Source: Dillenia suffruticosa (taxonomy: Eukaryota > Streptophyta > Magnoliopsida > Dilleniales > Dilleniaceae). From it: DNA of 64,000 nt. The translations under genes were made by a program, and so were the position numbers. Location of the stretch: the NCBI GenBank assembly GCA_033439265.1, contig JAVTVX010000017.1:5117001-5181000 (forward strand), written 5' to 3'. This document shows positions 48,801 through 60,572 of this stretch, piece by piece. How positions within the stretch are numbered: position 1 is the stretch's first letter; each line of letters begins with the position of its first letter. The notes under the pieces were generated by a model. That model was not told the origin of the DNA. It saw nothing but the letters and a program-made list of their open reading frames with translations, and did no database searches.

Positions 48801-51800
48801 TACTTCTTCTTTCAAGGAGGCAATTTATTAAGTTCAAATGCGTAACTTGCAAACAGTTCCACATTACTCAACCTTCTCTCTCTCTCATCTTCTTTTGCTC
48901 ACAGTAGAAATCTTTTGTCTGCCCTTAATCATGAAGAAAGATGTGTTTGGGCCACACAATTGGCCTTGCTAAACAGGGTTTTGGGAGATATGGTTTGCCC
49001 ATCTAGTCTTTTGTCCTACGACCTTGTGGATAAATGACTCTTGCATCCCGTTTTTAGTAGATGAGGTTATTTCGTTGTTTTAACTTGTGGTAGGATTTCT
49101 TATTCCACTGCTACATGGCCCATGTTACATCTTCACATTTTTGAATTACTTGCAAAGGGAGAAGTAGAGGGGGGAAAAATCCTTGGAGCTCAAAACAAGC
49201 CTCGAGGAACATGATGAATAAACTAGTCCCCCATCTGTCACAAGGCAAAGGCCTAGATAGCTAACCAAAAAATGCACCTAAAGTACAAAAGTGATGACAC
49301 AAACATCTGAGGTGGAGTGATCTCCAATGATCTAAATGGAGGTTAAATTCAAAATGCTTATCAGTGATAAAGTATGTAAAAAACTTACTCATTCTTGCGC
49401 TATATTGATTATTGAACTAAGGAAAGTTATTGTCCTCTGAGAAATATGTAACAAACCCAAAATATCTGAAAATCTGCATCACAGTCTATCACCCCCATAC
49501 AATTCATGTGTTCCTACTTTTCACTCGCCGACTCTGTAGGATATAGTCTCTTACCAAGCCCCCAGGGGAAATGTAGTTTTGATGTACACTAAGAAGCTGC
49601 CAACAACTCCTTTTTGTTTGGTAAAATGAATTTTAGGCAACACAAGAGCATGATTTCTATCACTTCTTTGCAGAAAAAAAAAAGTTTATGTTGAACTTTG
49701 TTTGTAAGTTACTTCTGGAAAATTTTGAGGTATATCTGTTGTTCCCATGCTGGCTATACACTCCACTAGTCAAAGTGAACCATTTGTATGTAAGTTCCAC
49801 CCCCAGGAAACTGATATGGTGATGTGTTTGTGGCCTGCAATGAATGGGTATTATCCATCCTGCTGTTCCAGGTTGGCAGTTCAGAAATTCTATTCGGCTA
49901 CTGGTCTTTTCACTGCTTGTCATAATACATGTTCAAATTAAACGCTTCATTGTGTAAATTGACACCTACTGACTAATTCCATTAGGCTTATCAAGAGAAC
50001 ATTCATCATTGCCTGGGTAGAAACTAAATTCTTTAGGAACTTAATTGTGGTGGGTCCTTTCCTTCCTTTTGTTGATTCTCACCTCTGTGTCTTTTCATTT
50101 TTCACATTTTGCAGCTTGCACAGAAAGAGCTGCAAAAGATCAACATGTACAAGGCTCCCAGAGACAAACTTGCTTGCATACTTAATTGTTGCAAGGTCAT
50201 CAATAACTTGCTGATTAATGCTTCTATTGCTTCAAATGAGGATCCTCCTGGAGCTGATGAGTTTCTTCCTGTTCTTATTTATGTCACTCTAAAGGTAAGG
50301 TATTTCATGAAGAGTTTAAGATAATGACCTTTGAACAATAAGTTCTTTATTTGTCGAAGCACTTGTAAAAGAAATGGCAGTTGAATTCAATAATGCAGCT
50401 TTTAATGACATGATCACTTGAATCATAGCTGTTAGTAATTTACTAAGTCTCATCTGGAGTTTGTTTCTTGCTTCTTGTTCCTCGAAGCTTTTGACACCGT
50501 GACCTTTGAACAATAAGATAATGACAAGATAATGACCTTGTAAAAGATATTTCATGAAGAGTTAAATAATGACCTTTGAACAATAAGTTCTTTATTTGTC
50601 GAAGCACTTGTAAAAGAAATGGCAGTTGAATTCAATAATGCAGCTTTTAATGACAAGATCACTTGAATCATAGCTGTTAGTAATTTACTAAGTCTCATCT
50701 GGAGTTTGTTTCTTGCTTCTTGTTCCTCGAAGCTTTTGACACCCTGTGAACTTTTCTCATATGATGTTATGCAGAAGGCTTGTCTTTGAATCTGCAGCAT
50801 TAATGTACGATTTGTATTGCATCATAGCATGCAGGTTTGAACTAGAAGTTTAAAAATAGAAAAATTAGATGTTCCATATATGAAGTATTTTCACACTTTT
50901 TTTTTTTGTTTTGGGGGGAGGGGGGGGGGGGGAGCAGAGAATGGCCAATATTAACAGGGTGTTCAATTTTGAGCACTGAAAACAGTTTGAAATTGTAACC
51001 AACCTCAGCTTAAGTCCATACTCTTGGAGCTAATAGCGATCCTGTCTCAATGGTACCAAGTTTGCTTTGTAAAATTATTCTTGATCCTTCTTATGCTAAT
51101 CAGCCACCTTTCCAAAAGCGTGCGCATCTTCTGTGCCGAATTTGAAAGTGTCCGTCATTTGTTGGATTTCAGTTTCAACATGTGCACAAAGTACTGCTGA
51201 CAAAATATGTCAACTCTTTCATTTCTAATATTATTAGTCCTTATGAATTCATCATATATTAATAACACTACTTTATGGCATCACGAATGCATGCAATGAA
51301 ATACAATATATTTGATTTTTAAAAAAATGAGAAATAAGAGAGAATTTGAGAAAGTGGGCTTATGGGCTCTCAGATATTTACGGGATATGTTCTTTTTATA
51401 TATAATTTATTTTATCCTTCTAAATATTTTTCATTGAAATTTAGAATAATGAATTTAAGGGTATTTTTATCTCGTAAAACTGTGGCCGGCTTTGAACAAT
51501 AAGTTGATGTGTTCTCTTTATTAATGGTAGAGATTTAGTACCAGTCTCTTATAAATTTTTTAATCTTGATCAGAGGAGCGAAGCATTCTCTTCCCATGAT
51601 TATATTCAATAAGCTTAGTTATTTGGTTGATCTTTGACATAAATTATGTTATTGCCTTGGTTATTTACTGGGAGTGTAACCGGATGAATTAATTATTCAA
51701 GAAATTTTCATGTTGCATTAGTCCAAACCCAGCTTTTCTTTTACTGCATTGGCTGTTCCTTGTTTATAACATTTGATTTGAAGGGAAGATGGAAGAAATT

Positions 51801-52872
51801 GAATTTGTTTAGTTTTCTGGTTAATTTCCAATTAACTTCTTACGTAAATATAGATACTTGCCTTTATTTGTCAGTACCTACTACAATTCCAAGAGCTACC
51901 CAAAATTCCTCTATTCTTGCACGCATGATAGCAAAATTTTACATTGCAATGGCTAATGTTATGCAGGCCAATCCTCCACAACTGCATTCAAATTTATTGT
52001 ACATCCAACGATACAGGCGTCAATCTCGATTGGTTGCTGAAGCAGCCTATTTTTTCACAAACATGCTCTCTGCAGAAGCCTTCATCATGAACATTGATGC
52101 AAATGCCCTCTCAATGGATGAAACTGAGTATGAAAAGAACATGGAATTTGCACGGGCACTTCTTTCTGGCCTTTCATCTGATGCTGATAGTACATCCAGC
52201 CAAAGTGATCTGAGTACGGGACTTGTTCCTAGACCAGAAGCCGTGGATCCGAAACAAACCATGAATTCCACAAAGAAAAAAGATGGCCGAGTACAGTTTG
52301 ATCTTCCATCGGAGCCATCTGTGACAAGATTTGAGGACAAGGAGAAAGCGCATGCATCTGATCAAATTGAGAAATCAAAACCTCCTTCCATTTCAGACTT
52401 GGAGAATAAAGGAGCAGCCATGCTTTTAAAGGAAGATCAATCGTCCCAAGTCTTTAGGGAGTACCCCTTCTTTTTTGCCCGATCTGGTGATCTTACTGTC
52501 AATGATGTAGAAGACCTCCTAAGTAATTATAAACAACTTGTTTTTAAGTTTATTTGTGTTTCCAAAGGTTTGGGCCTTCCCACTTCTTCACCTTCCTTGA
52601 CTAAATCACAAGCTCAAGCAGAAGACCAAATGGAAACTACAGAGCCATCTGAGAATAATGTGGTGGCAGTTGAAAATACCAGTAGAGAGACTGCAGAGAC
52701 ATCCGAGAGCACTGAAGTGGCAGTTGAAGATGCTGGTACCGTTGAAGGTATTCGAATTGTGGAGGATCAAGATAATGTATCAATACCCAATTCAGAAAAA
52801 TCTGAATCGAGTTTTCCGGGAGATGGAGAGGTCACAAAACATGAAGTAGAAAATTTAGATAGTACACAATAA
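45871..52872 (+). CDS. VPS9A: VPS9A, Rab5 guanine nucleotide exchange factor
   Basis: Five exons (45871-45980, 47361-47508, 48367-48537, 50115-50294, 51967-52872) join with consistent phases into 504 residues. The N-terminal helical region (LTWHDFLERMRQPSAADFVKAIK) leads into the VPS9 domain, about residues 100-245: QQFVRPENLDI, SSWLLAQKELQKINMYKAPRDK, the catalytic Asp191 in PPGADEFLPVLIYV, and HSNLLYIQRYRRQSRL. A variable acidic C-terminal half follows, with the conserved plant segment SISDLENKGAAMLLKED and YPFFFARSGDLTVNDVEDLLSNYKQLVFKFI. It activates plant Rab5 GTPases, including plant-unique ARA6, on endosomes and is needed for vacuolar and endocytic traffic and embryogenesis. Intron 4 carries a 247-bp tandem duplication. 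A possible extra 3' exon starts at 53181. Confidence 0.95.
50301..50747. repeat. 247-bp near-identical tandem duplication in VPS9A intron 4
   Basis: Copy 1 starts at about 50301, six bases after the donor GT, and copy 2 at about 50548. Both contain TTCATGAAGAGTT, GAACAATAAGTTCTTTATTT and CCTCGAAGCTTTTGACACC. They are nearly identical over about 200 bases, so the duplication is recent. Copy 1 alone has about 50 extra bases with short internal repeats of AAGATAATGACC. Confidence 0.92.
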
Positions 52873-55710
52873 TTGACTCTGCTACACATGTTCTCCTTGG
52901 AATTATATCCCTATTTGATGAATGATGGCCAACCGAGCTGTTTCCTTGTATTTATCCTTTCTTGATCGAATGAAAAGGCATCCTATATTCATGAAATTCA
53001 TTTGAATATTGAACTAGTACAGTTAATACCAAAGATGATCATCATGCAGTGATTTTGCCTCCTAAGCATTCAGGTTCATGCTCACTTTCTTCATATCAGA
53101 CAGTCTCTCTTTCTTTGCTTGTTAATGGGTGTGATTTAGATCATATCATTCTTGACAATTCTTATTATATGTTCTAGCAGGCAACCGATCTATCGGAAAA
53201 GCCACAGAGCATTTTGAAGACAAGCCATGTTGCCGTGAAGACAGAACAAGAGGCTCTGACTGCAAATTTGAAGTAGTGAAGGTGAGAGAGGCATCCTAGG
53301 GCAAATTGAGGTGCCAGAGACTGTCAAGGCATTTTCAAGAACAATCATGGTAAGATCCTTGAATTTGCAAACTTATGTATGTGGTCCCCATATTTCTTTC
53401 TCTTCTGTTATGGTCAATAAATTATTAGAGTAGGGTCTGTTTGTGTGTTTGTGTGTTCTTGGTTTGAATAAAAATTGTTGTAGCAGTTGAAAAGCACTAG
53501 ATCATTGTCTCATGTTCTTGCTCACTTGCCTACCTATGGAGAGGCCAGACAAGTCAACCAAGATTGTCCAGATCCAATAAAAAAAATGGGGAGAAAAGAA
53601 TTGCTCCATTAAATTGCCATATATTCTTTGCACATTCCATTTTATTTGATATTTTCTTCAATCTTTTTTCGTTTCATGGATCCAAATGCAATGCATAATA
53701 TTTTCATGTCCTGGGGTGAATGTAGAATGAGAAAGAAAAAAGAAAAAAGAAAAAAGATTAAGGCCATGTTTGAGTTGATGGAATGGACAACATTTGATTT
53801 GGGGTGGGGGCATCTTGAAAAGCAATGCTTCTATATGATATGATTGATTGTAATACAAAAAAAAAAAAAAAAAAAAAGAAAAAGAAATCACTAACATTTT
53901 TTTTTTATTTTAATTTGGGCAGTAAAAATGTAGATGAGTTGCACATTAGTAGGGTTATTATTTTAATTGGAGCTGAGAATGGGGTGGTTTTAGATCATCC
54001 CACCAATATCTATATTTATATTTATTTGAGGTCTATAACCTTATGGTTACGAAATAAAGTTCCCATGAAAATTTTAGAAAGAACACTTGTTAGACTGTCT
54101 CTTCAGCATTCAGTCTTTAAAAATTACTGGTGAGGTGATCTTGCTCTTTAAAAATAGCTGACTCATTTGTACCAAACCAAAGCTTCACATCTTCCATCTC
54201 CTGCTTTAACTGTTATATTCAATCTATACTTAATATCTTATATTACATAAACTAGGTCAACCATTATACCTCTGCCATTTTATCTAAACTAATTAATCTA
54301 TAATCACGTATAAGCATACCCCCCCCCCCAAAAATGAAAGAAATAATGATAAAGGGATACAAAATTTTATATTAAGGTGTCCCTTACCTTACCTGCAAGA
54401 TATTAATTTCTTTATTTTTAATTTTTTAAAAAAGAATTGTTGGAGCCTGGAGGAAGCCAAGCAGGTCATATATTTGAACGCGCTTAATGAAATTCAACTC
54501 CCAAGGGCTAAATTAGGTGTGTGCGTGTGGGGTAGAGAGAGAGAGAGAGAGAACATAGGGTAAGATTTTTAATTTTTTTTCCAAAAAAAGTAAGTGTAAT
54601 TTAGTAAAATTTTGGAATAACATGTGAATTTATTATATTGTTTTAAGGTAAAAAGTTCAATATACTGCAATAACTAAAATATGTGTCAATATGCAAATAT
54701 AATATAAGTCCGAGTGATTATTTTAAGAAATATGGATCATAGAAGAGAATTTTAATAATTTTCGATTTTTTTTATTACGTGACAAAAGGAACGAATTGTG
54801 TTGTTTCTTAGTAAAACCAATCATTTAATCTGCAACAAGTCAATATGAACATAACATTCTTTTGTGCATACTATACTGTGGTTCGAATCCAAACCTATTA
54901 CTACATGAGAGAAAGGAATCCAAACCTAGTACATGGGAGGAAGGGAACATGCCATGTGAGCCAAAACTCAAAGCCAAAACTCATAGGGCAATGTGAACAT
55001 AACATTGGCACTCGTGTGTTTTGCATTTGTTCCGGCAAATGTGTAAATTTAAGTAATGCGATATTTTTTTTTAATTAATATTGAATGGGATAAAGTAATT
55101 TTTTAATAAAAATTTATATTCCACTGAGTTTAATAATAATAAATATTAATTTTTTTTTAATTCTTGTAAGTTGTTTTGAATATGAACGAAATTATAAATT
55201 TATATTTAGGAAGCAAAATGTTTAAATAGTAATTTTAAAAGATAAAAATTATAATTTTAAATGTGGAAAAAAAATTTTGCAATTGGTTTGATTCTTAACA
55301 TTTATTTTCAGTCATTTAAAAGAAGTATTTTGTGGTTTGGAGTTAAGAACAGAGTTAATACAATATTTCCCATTTCCATATTTTTTTTATTCAATTCTGC
55401 TTAATTGCTCTCTTTGTATAAAAAAATAATAAAAAATAATAATAAAAAAATAAAACAGTTTTTGGAAATTTTATCTTCTTTGGTTTATTCTAGATTTTGG
55501 GCCCATGAAGAATGATAGGCAAGAATAAAACTCCAAAAAACACATTGACAAAACAAGAGTCCTCTTCACTACAATTCTATTTTTTGAGTCTCTGCCCATG
55601 AAATTAAAATGTATTTTCTTGTGGAAGCTTTTGAGCAATTCAAGCCCCCCTCCCCCTTTTCTACGATTCAAAGTCATTAAAAGCCCATAACATAAACCAC
55701 CTCCACACCT

Positions 55711-55755
<45 letters not shown>

Positions 55756-55820
55756 GTTAAGACCCGATTCTCTTTTCCACACTCCCTTCTGTCTCTCTCT
55801 CACACACACCTTTGATCAGA
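52873..55820. other. Intergenic region, VPS9A 3' end to syringolide-induced-like gene
   Basis: The first 500 bases include a possible alternative 3' exon of VPS9A at 53181-53350. The rest is AT-rich filler with poly-A, poly-C and GA tracts. At 55714-55755 a (CT)n tract runs directly into (TA)n, ending 66 bases before the next start; the TATATATATA block may serve as its TATA element. No other gene seen. Confidence 0.5.
55714..55755 (+). promoter_or_regulatory. CT tract and TATA-like repeat before the 14-1-1-like gene
   Basis: About 15 CT units pass into five TA units. The TA block lies roughly 65-75 bases before the ATG, which would place transcription start about 30-40 bases before it. The assignment is an inference from spacing. 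Confidence 0.45.
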
Positions 55821-56441
55821 ATGCAAAAAATTGGAGGATACGAATACAGAAACCATCAAACAGTCCACCAAAAAGCATACTTCATGCCAATATTATGCAC
55901 GAGGACATCAATCAAAGATGTAAAACTCTCCAAATATGAAGATCTCTCCGAGGAGCCTACATCTCCAAGAGTTGGTTGTATGGGACAAGTCAAGCGCAAC
56001 AACAAAGTCATCGGCTTCCCAATCTCCACCGCCCGCAGACCCACCCCCACCTCTTCCGCACTCTCCTCCACACACGGCGGAGCAAACAACATAAATAATC
56101 ACTTCAAACTCAGGCGCTTTCTCTCAACCAAAAGTCTCATCAGCACCTTTACACCCCCGGCAACAAAGACATCATGTGGTACAACTAAAACAAAAGCTGT
56201 TGTGAAGAGAAACTGTGAAGTTGAGAATAAGTTTTGTCGTCACGGGAAAGTGGAAAGTTTCACGAAAATTAATGTCGACGAGCTAGATCCGCCGTTGCCG
56301 GTGATCAAGAGAGAGCAGAAGAAATGTGAAGATGGGATGAGTCTATGGAAGAGGAGATCTGGTGGGGTTGCCTTGAAGAGTTTACAGGTTCAACAACTTC
56401 CTCAATGCCATCATCCTCAACTTCAACCCACCTCTGTTTGA
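55821..56441 (+). CDS. Syringolide-induced protein 14-1-1-like
   Basis: One exon encodes 206 residues from ATG at 55821 (MQKIGGYEYRN). The recognisable family core is EEPTSPRVGCMGQVKRNNKV (about residues 42-61), the conserved signature of plant syringolide-induced 14-1-1-like proteins. The rest is basic and Ser/Thr/Pro-rich, including KLRRFLSTKSLISTF, LDPPLPVIKREQK and MSLWKRRSGGVALKSLQVQ near the end. The family was named from soybean genes induced by the syringolide elicitor; the molecular function is unknown. No signal peptide or membrane segment is visible. The downstream region has T-rich 3' UTR-like sequence. Confidence 0.8.
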   Translation: MQKIGGYEYRNHQTVHQKAYFMPILCTRTSIKDVKLSKYEDLSEEPTSPRVGCMGQVKRNNKVIGFPISTARRPTPTSSALSSTHGGANNINNHFKLRRFLSTKSLISTFTPPATKTSCGTTKTKAVVKRNCEVENKFCRHGKVESFTKINVDELDPPLPVIKREQKKCEDGMSLWKRRSGGVALKSLQVQQLPQCHHPQLQPTSV

Positions 56442-57431
56442 TTTCAAACGAGAGAAAAAGTCATGTCTAAATCAGAATTTACAAATTGTATATTCTTTTC
56501 TTTTTCTTTCTTTGGAGTTATCTTTTTGTATGTTCATTCTTAAATTCAAATTTCCTATAGTTAATTATGGATTATATCTTCTCTCTCTCTCTCTCTCACT
56601 TCTTGTTGCAGGCAGATTTGTATATCTTTATGAATTAAAATCCCAAAATAAAACTGGTTCGGACTTCGGTCCTCCAATTTTGTTTCACTAATCTGAATGG
56701 TCTTTCAGATTTAGCCAATGGAGATTTTACTCTCTTCTTTTGTTGGCTTCTAATTCAAACTTCTGGACTTAAATGATTTGTCCAAAAGATGAGTCAAACC
56801 AAATGATGTGTTAATATGATGGGCTTGATTTTTAATTAAAGCAATTTCAAGGTCTTCTTGAAAATATTATTTTTTTTTGTTACATTCTTGAAAATATTCT
56901 TTGTCACAAGAATTCTCGGTTATAATAAAATTACAGGAAAAAAAAAAACCAATTTAGCACCTAAATCATTAAAAATAATAAATACCATTTTTTTGAAATT
57001 AGATTCTTCTATTTTATCTTGCTTACTTTATTGAAGATTCTACTTTTTCATTTTTCACTATAGATCATTTTCCAAATTTCATTGATTTTTCACTTATTTT
57101 TAATTAAAGAAAATCTAATTTCTTACTTTTTCCACAATTAAAAATTCTATTCACTTTTTGGTTACTTAAATAGTAAAATATTTTTAAATAGTATATAGTA
57201 AACTCCCTTCTTAATACCATCTCGGGCAACTAATTTTTCCAATTGATAATTTCTCTAATACTTTTTATACGATAAGTAAGAGTAATAAAATGGTAAAACT
57301 TTATAGAATAACATATAATACCGTTCCTTCATAATACTTTCTCGGACAGCTGAGTCGGTCAAATATTATTAGTTTTATAACAAAGACAAAATCAACAGAG
57401 AACTACCATTCCATTTGACAATTTTAATCAA

Positions 57432-57473
<42 letters not shown>

Positions 57474-60400
57474 ACCACACACGTCAATGAAAGAAGCAAA
57501 GACAAGCCCCGTTCATCACTCAATGAAATCCTGAGGTACTGATCCAGATTCCGGGCAGAAACTAGATTCTTTTTCTTATATATAAATATATCCTTAAAGA
57601 AGGATGGGCAACCCTTGACCAAGTGTACCAAATACGACATCTCTGCACATTGAAGCTGATGGCAACCCCACTTAAGTCATTTAGATGAGTACTTACACAA
57701 CTGAATGCCGAAATTTTAGACCAAAGGCCAGGCAGTGTCAAGTCAAGACTTCATACATGGGTGAGTTGAATAAGTTGGGGGATGCCCGTAGAGCAATTTT
57801 GATGGATGGATCAAAAGGGTATTTTTCACAATGACTTGGATACTAAAAACAATATCCGTTCAAAGCAAAGGTCCTAACAAATGGCATAGTCATGGGCAGA
57901 TGTGAAAGTGCCCCGATTTCTAACATCCATCTTTCTTGCTTGCCCTTAAACAAATCGACAAAGTGAAAGGTACAGCTGCTTTCACCAAGATGAATAAAAG
58001 AGGTCGATTGAAAGTGGAAAAAATATTTTCTGAAATGCAAGACATGGAGAAAAAAGGCTTAAAAAAGGCCTGATTAGTTATCATTCCACTTCAACCAAGG
58101 CAAGCAACAAGAGAAACACACAGCACGCTTTTGTCCCTGATATGTTCACGTCACATACAATTCCTCATGCTATTTGATCAATGCAAAAGTCATCAAAATC
58201 AGCCACCATTTACCCCAAACAAATCAAAGCAATAACAGTAAACAACATTCCGGGGTGGACGCCCATGTATCACTACTGCTGCATCTAGAAAGACAAGCAG
58301 AAGCAAGGCAATACCAATGACGACTGAGCAACTTGATTCAAACAACTTATATCAATTTATATTAGCAAAAACCAGATGAAACACCCAAGCGGATCATCCC
58401 CATAGATCACCAAATCTATCACCATGTAACTTTCAAACAAACAGCTACCATGGGATTCTCATACAAGTTGGTATAAGTTGGGATTTTGACAGATTAAAAC
58501 TCACGGATATTAATGCTGCCGCAGGTAAAATATTGTATAATAAATGATCAAGGAAATTGCTTAAAGCTACTTAGTGTGAATATGGTTTAAGCTTTGTGAT
58601 GTGGCAGAGGCCCGATAATGACTACTCATAATTTGGTGGTAGAAGGGGACCCCCAACACTAGCATTGATGCAGTTCTTGGCAAAGTGGAATGTCCTTGCA
58701 CTAGTCAAGCTATTTTTCAGAATATGTGGGATATAAAAACGTATTTTGCTAATTCCTTTAATAACACGTTCTAGAGAATACAATGATCTAGCGGATGATC
58801 TTTGCTAGAATGGACAGAACCAAGAGTTGGACAAATAAGTTACTATGGCATATTTAAGCTTTTACTTGTAGAATTAAAAAGTAGAACATAAATAGATTCT
58901 CGTATAGGTTATTTAAAAAAAAAAAAAAAAAAAATTCAAAGTACCAAGCTCCTGAACTATTGCCATCAGTGCAAATGGATTATCATTTCTGAGTAAACTT
59001 CAACCAGGGACAGTCCTTTATGGTAAACACGTGGAAATGGCAATATGTTACTTTAGAAAGCTATTAAGAAGTCTAATAGATTTTGCAGAATCCCACAATG
59101 CAGAAATAGAAGCATTACCAGGACCAGAATCGGCTTCTCAGTATTAACAAGTTGCAAAATAGCTTAATAATAAATCACCCTTTAGCAAAACCATGTCCGA
59201 CAACTAAAATTATGGATGCTTGATTTGTAGAGTTAGATACAACATGGTAGGAGGCAAAGAAATGCAAATGCAGAATAGAAAAATGTACCAATAATTTGAT
59301 TAAAATCAGGGTAAGGAGAGAGAATTTATTGAAACAAGACTACTTTACCATGATGCATTACTAGATGTTTGACTATCCAAATGATGAGCCTCTACAAAAG
59401 TTGGAGTTAATGTGCAAACTCTACGTTGACAATTTCAACGAGTCAGAAGTGAACCCTTGGATTCAGCATGGCTTCCAGGTCAGCTAACTTGTTCAGAACA
59501 GAGACACAAAACAATCCATACCTTATTTCCTGATCAGTAACCATTTAGCCAGCTGATCCAAAAGCTGCATGAGTTATGTGTCAACCAAGAGCGAGCAATA
59601 GCAACAGCACTCACGGAATTATCCCGATCACATAGCTGACATGAAATAGCAAATAAATACCAACACAACAATCAGCATACCAACAGAAAAAGGCCACTGT
59701 AAATTGGCCCAATACAAGCATGCAAGCCAATTTGTGCATGTGTGTGTGCACGCGCTAGCCATTGTGTGACCAGACAAGAGAAAGGAAGAGGGAGTCTTAC
59801 CAAACACTTTTGACAATGATGTTTGATTCAAACTGCATATGCATGCTCAACGCAATCTAAAGCTGAGCAGTCAATGCCATTTTGTGCAACAAGCACCAGC
59901 TTTAGATAAAAGCATGTTGTTTTCTCCAGCAAGAAAACAGCAATTAAGGGAAAATATATTTTATTGCAAATAAAGGTGGAAGGCCATAAACTGAATACCA
60001 CAAACAAAACTTTAAGGACCTTCGCTGATGAAAGAAACCCAGTTTCAAAGTAACAGCAGGAGACCTGTCATCTTACTCTGGCAAAGAGAATGCCAAAGAT
60101 GGCCATGCTATAACACAATGAAATGCTATTGCAAACAATCTGATGTCAGCACTTGCTTTGAGCGTCAATATTGTGAGTATATATACACTATCTTTACAGA
60201 GTAGGCACAGTAGGTGATACCTTCTAACTCCTTGTACAGTTACAAGAAATAAGAAAAGCTTCTATTTGCTCTTCCAACACTGGCACTAACCTCAAGACGA
60301 GCAATTCTAGGCCCTTGCAATACACACAAAGGCAACAAACCCCAACTGACTGTACATATGCTCTCAATGAATATACAACAATGACTTCAAAATTTCCTCA

Positions 60401-60572
60401 CCTGAACCGGAATTTGACTCCTTGACTAAGAATTTCCTGGCCGGTTCTCCTTGGCATGAAAATCCACTAGCAGGTCCAAAGAATCATGACTTGTGGCAGA
60501 GAGAATTGAGCCAAGGTAGATTGCTGTCAAACTCCATAATGACAATCAGAACCCAGAGGGAGATGCTTAAGC
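56442..60572. other. Long convergent intergenic region
   Basis: No gene can be supported. The left part is AT-rich. A (CT)n tract lies at 57434-57472, and a poly-A run at 58917-58934. The right 600 bases, from about 59950 to 60572, probably hold the 3' UTR of the PHD gene on the minus strand, with TTTATT (AATAAA on the minus strand) near 59959. Frames near 57500, 57900 and 59700 are short and lack domains. Confidence 0.5.
57434..57472 (+). repeat. (CT)n microsatellite
   Basis: About 19 perfect CT units in intergenic DNA. Confidence 0.95.
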
